DNA of 64,000 nucleotides, from NCBI RefSeq assembly GCF_964340395.1, contig NC_135558.1, positions 9,220,501 to 9,284,500 of the forward strand. The letters are read 5' to 3'. Within the stretch, counting starts at the first letter, position 1; the number at the start of each line of letters is the position of its first letter. Below the pieces are notes generated by a model. It worked only from the letters and a program-made list of their open reading frames with translations. It searched no databases and had not been told where the DNA came from. This DNA comes from Glandiceps talaboti (taxonomy: Eukaryota > Hemichordata > Enteropneusta > Spengelidae). This document shows, piece by piece, positions 61,270 to 64,000 of the stretch. The position numbers and the translations under genes were made by a program.

Positions 61270-62215
61270 GAGATATTCATTTGTTACGCTTTTCATTCAT
61301 GAAAGTGGGAACAATCTACTGGATGTTGAACTCATTTGATATTCACATATCTTTTCAATACAAGTTTATAGTTCATACCACAGGATGTTGACCAAAGTTG
61401 TTAGAAATTTATTTACGATCTCTGTTGTGGTGAATACGTTTTTTAGCATATGCACACATTTGCAATATGATTTTTTACAAAATGATTCTGATTGTAGTGA
61501 CACGCTCCTGGATGCGATGTTGACCCAAATATATAAACATGACATTCATTTATGCTTTGTTTTTTATCTCAATGAATATAGAGTATGCATTCCTCGACGT
61601 TGTCCAAACTTTTTCATATTCATTTACTCTTTTTACAAAATAAATACGCTTCTAGAGTACACTGAACTAGATGTTGTTGACAAAATCGTTTCATATTCAT
61701 TTACTTTTTTTTAAGTGAATGCAATTTTAGAGTACACACTCTGCTGGTGGCGACCAACTTATTTGATACTCATTTCCACTGTTTTCATCGAAGGGAATAC
61801 GAATTTAGAGTATGTACTGCTGGAGGCTGACCATGTCATTTGATATTCGTTTACGCTTTTTTTATCCACTAAAGTCGAACACAATGTTAGATAATGCACT
61901 ACTAGATGTTGTTGACCCAACTCATTTTAAATTCATTTGGCCGTTTTTTCATTTAAGTGAATATGACTTTAGAGTACACACTGCTGGAGATTGACCAAAC
62001 TCATTTGCTTTTCATTTCAATAAGTTTCTTTTTTGATTTATAAGTCAGTACAATTTTAAATGTAGACCCATTTTATTTTAATTTTCATATTTTTCAGAGA
62101 ATAAGGTTTTAGAGTATATGCTACCGGATGTTGACCCAAGTCATTTATGCTGAAAATAAAGTAAATTTAGAGTATGTACAACTCAGTGTTGACCTTACTC
62201 ATTATAGATGGCTTG
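61270..62215 (+). repeat. Degenerate tandem array, unit about 85-100 bp
   Basis: About ten units of TTTAGAGTA-ACACTGCTGGA, then TGTTGACCCAA-TCATTTGATATTCATTTAC. ORFs here come from the repeat. Confidence 0.75.
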
Positions 62216-62938
62216 GATGAAACAATTAGATTTTGAAAGCAGTGTATGCCATTGGCAATATGTACTGTAATTTGAGTCAGCAGAGAGACAAGGCAAAACT
62301 CATTATTTAATATTTGCAATTTTTGTGCTCTAACTGTGAACTTGCTTCACTTATTTTTTGACTAAGGGAAAAGGAAATTAAAATAAACCAATTGAAAATC
62401 TTGGGTTATTTTGGTAAACGAGTATGACTCGGAGCTAGACACTGATATGTCTATGAAAAGTACAGAAGCAACATTTCTGATTTATTTTCATTTCCTCTCA
62501 TTTGGCTTACCTAGGGCTTGTCTCAGATTGTCCTGGAAGTGTAATTTACTGGCATATCTGAAATTTTTGTTGAAGACAAATTTTCACATTTTTCATTGTC
62601 TTGCCACAATTGTACATTGTCATGATCACAAACTCAATATCACCCAAAAGTTAACAAAAAGGAATCAGGTTTACAAGGTGTATAGAATTTATACACATTG
62701 AAATTTCTGATGTACAAAACAAAAGTTAACAGTTTATATACCAGAAATATAAGATAAGCGACAGAAATGAAATTTTGGCTACTTTAAAAACAAACTGAAC
62801 ATCATCAACGTTCAGTTCACCTTAAATGTTCTCCAGTAATAACCAATTTTCATGTCTGAATTTATGGATTGGTGTTATCATTTCTCGAGATTAGAAAATG
62901 ATAAACCCTAGTGGCGAACTTTGAGAATACTTATAGAT

Positions 62939-63087
62939 GTTATTCACCAATATTTTTCAACGTACAGCAAAGGAAAATACTCATGACCTAAGGGGACTTT
63001 GCTACTAAGAGACTTTGTTGGCGTAGTTACAAAACCCTTTAGTCATGAGTATTTTCGGCTGAAAGCTGAAAAATATTGAAGAATAAC
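62939..63087. mobile_element. 150-bp palindromic MITE, copy 2
   Basis: The arms GTTATTCACCAATATTTTTC and AATACTCATGACCTAAGGGG are mirrored on the right. It corresponds to 20453-20602. From 63090 to the end the sequence is AT-rich with no gene seen. Confidence 0.75.
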
Positions 63088-64000
63088 AAAATATACCAGC
63101 ACCAGTTATATCAAAGAAAAATCAGGGAAAGTAAAGGCAATTTTGAATATTTTGACTCACAGTTTGAACACAGCAGAAACAGTGACATAGACGTGCATTG
63201 TCGTGACGTAGAATAACCAGGGTATAAATTCCATATTTTGTTCAACTCAGCTTGTGCATGGGATAATCAAGATTAGAGGCAAAGCAAGAATAGACAACAA
63301 GCTGTCGGTGGATACGACAAAATACTACCATAGGTACAATAAATGTATTAGATATGTACTAAAATTTGAACAGAACAACATGGACAATTAAATTTATTGA
63401 TTTATAGCCTGCAACTAATGTAGGGCCTAGTAAAAAAAAAACTTGTATGGTTCCAATTACGTTCAATTTTAGAATAGGTGGGTTAGGTAGATTTTTTATT
63501 TTATTTTATTTTTTTTTCATGTATGAATGTCTAGTTCAGGTAGTTATGTTTTCTGTTGTTTTCCATATGGTATCTGTGTTATAGTTTCTTCCCATCATGT
63601 ACAGCCATGACAAATTGGAAGTACAGTTTTATATTATCTTTTAAAGTTGATATCAGTTTCAGCATCCACTATTTCTGGGGAGACTTCACAATTTTTGCGA
63701 TTTTATTATTTTTAAACTAGCACACAAATGTGAATGGTACTAATAGATAATCCGTCATATTGTCATATTTATGTACACTATTTCTGCACTTTCTGCATCA
63801 AATTCTAAATAATTTACAAAAATGTATTCATATAATTTTGTCTGTCATTTAATATTCATGTTTGTTATCACTGAAGTTACATTCACTATTTTTGTTTTTA
63901 AACTTATCATTTTTCGTCAAAAATCAAACTAAAATAAAGTTCGACTAAATTTTGTATACTATTGAGTTCGGTTTTAATAGTGCACTATAGTATAAATATA

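Overview
This is AT-rich, intron-rich animal nuclear DNA. It probably comes from a marine invertebrate bilaterian: introns run from about 0.3 to 7 kb, several families of small inverted-repeat DNA elements are present, and there are tRNA-type SINE and LINE tails. I cannot name the species. A deuterostome (hemichordate, echinoderm, amphioxus) or a slow-evolving spiralian would fit.

Only two genes can be read with confidence, and they face each other tail to tail. On the + strand (427-5287) are the last five coding exons of TRMT1L, a homologue of the tRNA guanine-26 methyltransferase Trm1; its 5' exons lie before the window. On the - strand (22167 down to 11029) are the last five coding exons of an R4-type regulator of G-protein signalling, closest by eye to RGS3. 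Its RGS domain is complete and carries the family's Galpha-contacting residues, and it sits behind a long phosphorylatable linker. The RGS 5' exons were not found. They may lie in the 22-64 kb part or outside the window.

The 5.3 kb between the two stop codons holds 3' UTRs, a 480-bp fold-back element, G-tract repeats and several GAGGGCGCT motifs. The 22.2-64 kb part has no recognisable gene. It holds MITE copies (a TTAA-flanked family, a GGC-ended family, a 150-bp family, a hAT-like copy and others), one SINE cluster, two LINE 3' tails, microsatellites, and several unrelated degenerate tandem arrays between 39.7 and 62.2 kb. Two exon-like segments (53519-53608 and 60799-61054, both +) hint at an unrecognised + strand gene.

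The best leads are: TRMT1L beside an R4 RGS gene, as on human 1q25; complementary tetranucleotide arrays at both ends of one RGS intron; a recurring GAGGGCGCT word resembling the CTCF core; a nested palindrome at 37.65 kb made of nuclear-receptor half-sites; and a TTAA element set between two 31-bp direct repeats. I saw no clear new multi-gene system. All counts and alignments were made by eye.
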